NCBI GenBank assembly: GCA_003560935.1
Contig: PWJF01000109.1
Location: 1 to 7,740, forward strand
Direction of reading: 5' to 3'
Source of the DNA: Ignavibacteriales bacterium
GTDB taxonomy: Bacteria; Bacteroidota; Ignavibacteria; T3Sed10-11
Length of the DNA: 7,740 nt
Shown here: piece by piece, positions 7,501 through 7,740 of the stretch
Layout of the letters: each line of letters starts with the position of its first letter
Position numbering within the stretch: the first letter of the stretch is position 1
Position numbers and translations under genes: made by a program
The notes under the pieces: generated by a model
Told to the model about the DNA's origin: nothing
Database searches by the model: none
Seen by the model: the letters and a program-made list of their open reading frames with translations, nothing else

Positions 7501-7506
7501 TCTATG

Positions 7507-7740
7507 TTATTCTAACCAGTCATCGGGAATTCTTAAACCGGGAATAATTTTTTCTGCATTGCGATAATAAACTTTTTCAAGTACTTCATCGGGAAGATAA
7601 ATCCCGTAAATCTTCCATCGTCCTGTCGGGACAATTGGTGGAGGAAGGTTTGGGTTTCGATCAATTGATAGATACTTACCGTCAATATCGAGTCGGTGAA
7701 ACGGCGGCAGAGCTCCGTAATAATAATCAAAATATTCATC
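7507..7740 (-). CDS. Amidohydrolase family 2 protein, C-terminal fragment (paralog of the downstream gene)
   Basis: Only the last 77 residues and the TAA stop (7509-7507) lie in the window; the rest is beyond base 7740. The visible end reads D-E-Y-F-D-Y-Y, a proline-rich insert, then W-K-I-Y-G-I-Y-L-P-D-E-V-L and Y-Y-R-N-A-E-K-I-I-P-G-L, and finishes with eight further residues (R-I-P-D-D-W-L-E). From the shared T-G to the shared P-G-L it is 25/31 identical to the end of the downstream lipoprotein amidohydrolase, so it belongs to the same family. It has about 28 extra residues between the D-E-Y-F-D-Y-Y and T-G-R-W-K segments. The metal-site residues and any signal peptide are outside the window. 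Its stop is 6 nt before the next ATG, so the pair is almost certainly co-transcribed. Confidence 0.85.
   Translation of the reverse strand, partial: DEYFDYYYGALPPFHRLDIDGKYLSIDRNPNLPPPIVPTGRWKIYGIYLPDEVLEKVYYRNAEKIIPGLRIPDDWLE
7534..7626 (-). repeat. Diverged direct repeat, copy 2 (paralogous gene end)
   Basis: Partner of 6346-6438. In this copy the gene runs on for eight more codons after the shared P-G-L before its stop. Many differences fall at first and third codon positions, as in an old duplication kept under protein-level selection. Confidence 0.7.

Noticed and set aside
7533..7739. Minus-strand open frame of 68 codons at the right edge
   Set aside because: It is out of frame with the amidohydrolase fragment at 7507-7740, whose sequence matches the downstream paralog at 25/31 residues. 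The true reading frame has no start in the window.

Overview
The window looks like bacterial chromosome with every supported gene on the minus strand. Base composition is moderate (mid-40s % GC by eye, not computed). The organism is probably an envelope-bearing (diderm-type) bacterium that uses Na+-coupled transport: there is a lipoprotein-type signal on one enzyme and two Na+-symporter-type carriers. The lipobox is unusual (F-F-G-C) and Shine-Dalgarno signals are patchy, which is compatible with spirochaete-like or FCB-related lineages. The sequence alone does not settle the taxon. I see no mobile element, CRISPR array, tRNA or rRNA.

Layout, read in the direction of transcription (right to left). 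(1) 7740-7507: the 3' end of a PF04909-type amidohydrolase. (2) 7500-6343: a second, lipoprotein-anchored amidohydrolase of the same family. The two C-termini are 25/31 identical, so they are tandem paralogs. (3) 6342-6223: a short intergenic region holding a likely rho-independent terminator or attenuator. (4) 6222-4888: a GltS-like (ESS family) Na+ symporter. (5) 4881-2659: a cytoplasmic GH36/melibiase-like glycoside hydrolase with non-standard active-site signatures. (6) 2662-527: an oversized phosphohexomutase (711 aa) whose ATG overlaps the preceding stop. (7) 510-1: the N-terminal 170 residues of a Na+/phosphate cotransporter that runs off the left edge.

Genes 4 to 7 have junctions of 6 nt, a 4-nt overlap and 16 nt, so they very probably form one transcript: carrier, glycosidase, sugar-phosphate mutase, phosphate carrier. 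The simplest reading is a sugar-salvage cassette with Na+-driven import of a carboxylate and of phosphate. How the glycosidase substrate enters the cell is not shown. The amidohydrolase pair upstream is probably a separate or partly separate unit. Nothing here is a clear-cut new system. The most interesting points are the divergent, cysteine-rich active-site region of the GH36-like enzyme, the two unexplained extensions of the mutase coupled to it, and the tandem amidohydrolase pair.
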